Of a stretch of DNA of 64,000 bases, positions 62,906 through 64,000 are shown piece by piece. The notes beneath the pieces were generated by a model, which was given only the letters and a program-made list of their open reading frames with translations, was not told the DNA's origin and searched no databases. A program made the translations under genes and the position numbers. The number at the start of each line of letters is the position of its first letter. The first letter of the stretch is position 1. Source of the stretch: Reyranella sp. (GTDB taxonomy: Bacteria; Pseudomonadota; Alphaproteobacteria; Reyranellales; Reyranellaceae); assembly GCF_017305915.1 (NCBI RefSeq), contig NZ_JAFKJN010000027.1:38885-102884 (forward strand). Reading direction: 5' to 3'.

Positions 62906-63841
62906 ATGCCCAAGCTCGGCTACCTCCTGCCGACGCGCGAGCGCGTCATGGAGGGCCACCACGAGACCGGCGCCCTGCTGGCGCTGGCCGAGAAGGCCGA
63001 GGGCATGGGCTACGATTCCATCTGGGTCGGCGATTCGCTGACGGCGCGGCCGCGCCACGAGCCGCTGGCCCTGCTCGCCGCCGTCGCCGCCCGGACGCGC
63101 AAGGTCGAGCTCGGCACCGCCGTCCTGCTGCCGGCGTTGCGCAACCCCGTGCTGCTGGCGCACCAGGCGGCGACGCTCGACCGACTCAGCGAGGGCCGGC
63201 TGATCCTGGGCATCGGCATCGCCGCCGACACGCCGGCGATCCGCCGCGACTTCGAGGCGACGGGCGTGCCGTTCGACAGGCGGGTCGGCCGCATGAACGA
63301 CGTGATGCGGCTGTGCCGGGCGCTGTGGAGCGGCCAGCCGGTCGACTGGGATAAGCTCTGGACGGTGAAGCAGGGCACCGTCGGGCCGACGCCGCACCGG
63401 CCGGGCGGCCCGCCGATCTGGTACGGCGGCTTCCTGCCGGAGGGCCGCGCGCGCACGGGCCGGCTGTATGACGGCTGGTTCCCCAGCCAGCCGAAGCCCG
63501 AGGAGTATGCCGCGCATCTGGCAGACGTGCGGTCGGCGGCCCGCGCTGCCGGGCGCGATCCGGCGGCGATCACTGCCGCGATCTATCTGATCCTGGCGAT
63601 CGACGACGACCCGGCGCGCGCTGAGGCCCGGATGAACGACTATCTCGTGCGCTACTACGGCATGCCGGCCGCGGTGACCCGCAATCGCGAGCGCTGCTTC
63701 GCCGGGACGGAAGCGGCCGCCGCCGCCTGGATCGAGAGCTACGCCGATGCCGGCGCCACCCACATCATGCTGCGCTTCGCCGGCGACAACGAGCGCCACC
63801 TCGACATCGCCGCCCGCATCAGGCGCGCGTTGGGTTGGTGA
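62906..63841 (+). CDS. LLM-class flavin-dependent oxidoreductase, tandem copy B
   Basis: This 311-residue protein is the second copy of the tandem pair. It starts MPKLGYLLPTRERVMEGHHE, with YDSIWVGDSLTARPRHEPLA, ELGTAVLLPALRNPVLLAHQ and QGTVGPTPHRPGGPPIWYGG. Differences from copy A concentrate in the region 185-285 (SRS versus AKA type changes around PEEYAAHLADV and NRERCFAGTEAAAAAW), which probably covers the substrate cavity. Function should be similar with a shifted substrate range. GGCAGAGGC precedes the ATG. The convergent IS110-type fragment follows after 43 bases. Confidence 0.92.
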   Translation: MPKLGYLLPTRERVMEGHHETGALLALAEKAEGMGYDSIWVGDSLTARPRHEPLALLAAVAARTRKVELGTAVLLPALRNPVLLAHQAATLDRLSEGRLILGIGIAADTPAIRRDFEATGVPFDRRVGRMNDVMRLCRALWSGQPVDWDKLWTVKQGTVGPTPHRPGGPPIWYGGFLPEGRARTGRLYDGWFPSQPKPEEYAAHLADVRSAARAAGRDPAAITAAIYLILAIDDDPARAEARMNDYLVRYYGMPAAVTRNRERCFAGTEAAAAAWIESYADAGATHIMLRFAGDNERHLDIAARIRRALGW

Positions 63842-63848
63842 GAGCAAC

Positions 63849-63869
63849 CCACCCCATTCAAATGGGGAG
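63849..63869. repeat. Fragment of the CCTCCCC hairpin element
   Basis: CCCCATT-ca-AATGGGG with flanking CCCA and AG resembles the outer hairpin of the elements at 13288 and 28981. It again lies between convergent genes (LLM copy B and the transposase fragment). The rest of the element is missing. Confidence 0.6.
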
Positions 63870-63884
63870 CAACTGTCTTTTGGC

Positions 63885-64000
63885 CTAAGCGCCGGCAGGC
63901 TGCCAAGGGAGGTTGTGTCGGCTCATGGCGTTGAGGGTGACGATGAGCTTACGCATGACGGCGACGATGGCGACCTTGGGCTTCTTGCCGGCAGCGATGA
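63885..64000 (-). mobile_element. IS110-family transposase, C-terminal fragment (runs off the window)
   Basis: Read on the minus strand, the last 38 codons encode AAGKKPKVAIVAVMRKLIVT followed by LNAMSRHNLPW and a TAG stop. This is the C-terminal tail of IS110/IS116/IS902 transposases (the GKPxKVAxxAxMRKLLxxLNAM motif). Only the end is visible, so whether the element is intact cannot be judged. IS110 transposases are DEDD enzymes that cut and paste without long terminal repeats. Confidence 0.8.

Overview
The window is high-GC bacterial chromosome, densely coded on both strands, with short intergenic gaps and many ATGA start/stop overlaps. Gene content points to a soil or water alphaproteobacterium with a catabolic lifestyle. 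The signs are many flavin-dependent monooxygenases, several ABC importers, solitary Bug-type binding proteins, an AYRGAGR-type molybdenum hydroxylase and ModABC. A Rhodospirillales/Reyranella- or Bradyrhizobium-like host is my inference; no rRNA or other phylogenetic marker is present. I saw no tRNA, rRNA, CRISPR array or prophage. The only transposase is an IS110-type fragment cut by the right edge.

Layout. 0.1-12 kb: pyrC, a cluster of hydrolases (serine hydrolase, alpha/beta hydrolase, metallo-beta-lactamase fold), a LysR/SDR divergent pair, a secreted GH5 glycosidase, a GntP-type permease, a Bug binding protein, an MFS transporter, a methyltransferase and a quinone oxidoreductase. 12-23 kb: rutA on the plus strand, facing a seven-gene minus-strand operon (RutA paralogue, four-gene PotABCD-type importer, SDR, acetamidase/formamidase); then an NtaA-type monooxygenase and asd. 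The importer's binding-protein gene carries a frameshift. 23-29 kb: a peptide/nickel-type ABC importer split into three transcripts around a small tautomerase gene. 29-34 kb: hydroxyacid dehydrogenase, acyltransferase, and a PadR-DUF1700-DUF2807 envelope operon. 34-39 kb: an orphan CoxL-like subunit, a NIPSNAP protein and an enolase-superfamily dehydratase, then a dimeric-barrel protein and a GNAT acetyltransferase. 39-47 kb: msrQ-like gene, modABC, a short ModE regulator, a flavodoxin-like reductase, a membrane-anchored glutamate-synthase-like protein and an aminotransferase. 47-52 kb: an SRPBCC/YceI/serine hydrolase/VOC operon behind an ArsR-type palindrome, and a gamma-glutamyltransferase. 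52-60 kb: a His-rich PadR regulator with DUF2218 and O-methyltransferase genes, a lipoprotein, a Bug protein with a TauD-type dioxygenase, two Rnk/GreA-like genes and a Baeyer-Villiger-type monooxygenase. 60-64 kb: three LLM monooxygenases, two of them tandem duplicates separated by a foreign-looking secreted ORFan.

The strongest candidate for something new is the 13.4-20.2 kb operon. It looks like a self-contained uptake and ring- or amide-cleavage pathway built on a RutA paralogue, without the other rut genes. A second theme is a set of dispersed palindromes. One family occupies most of the spaced convergent gene junctions in the window and probably works as a bidirectional terminator. Another supplies the stop codons of upstream genes through a conserved TAGAGCAT end.
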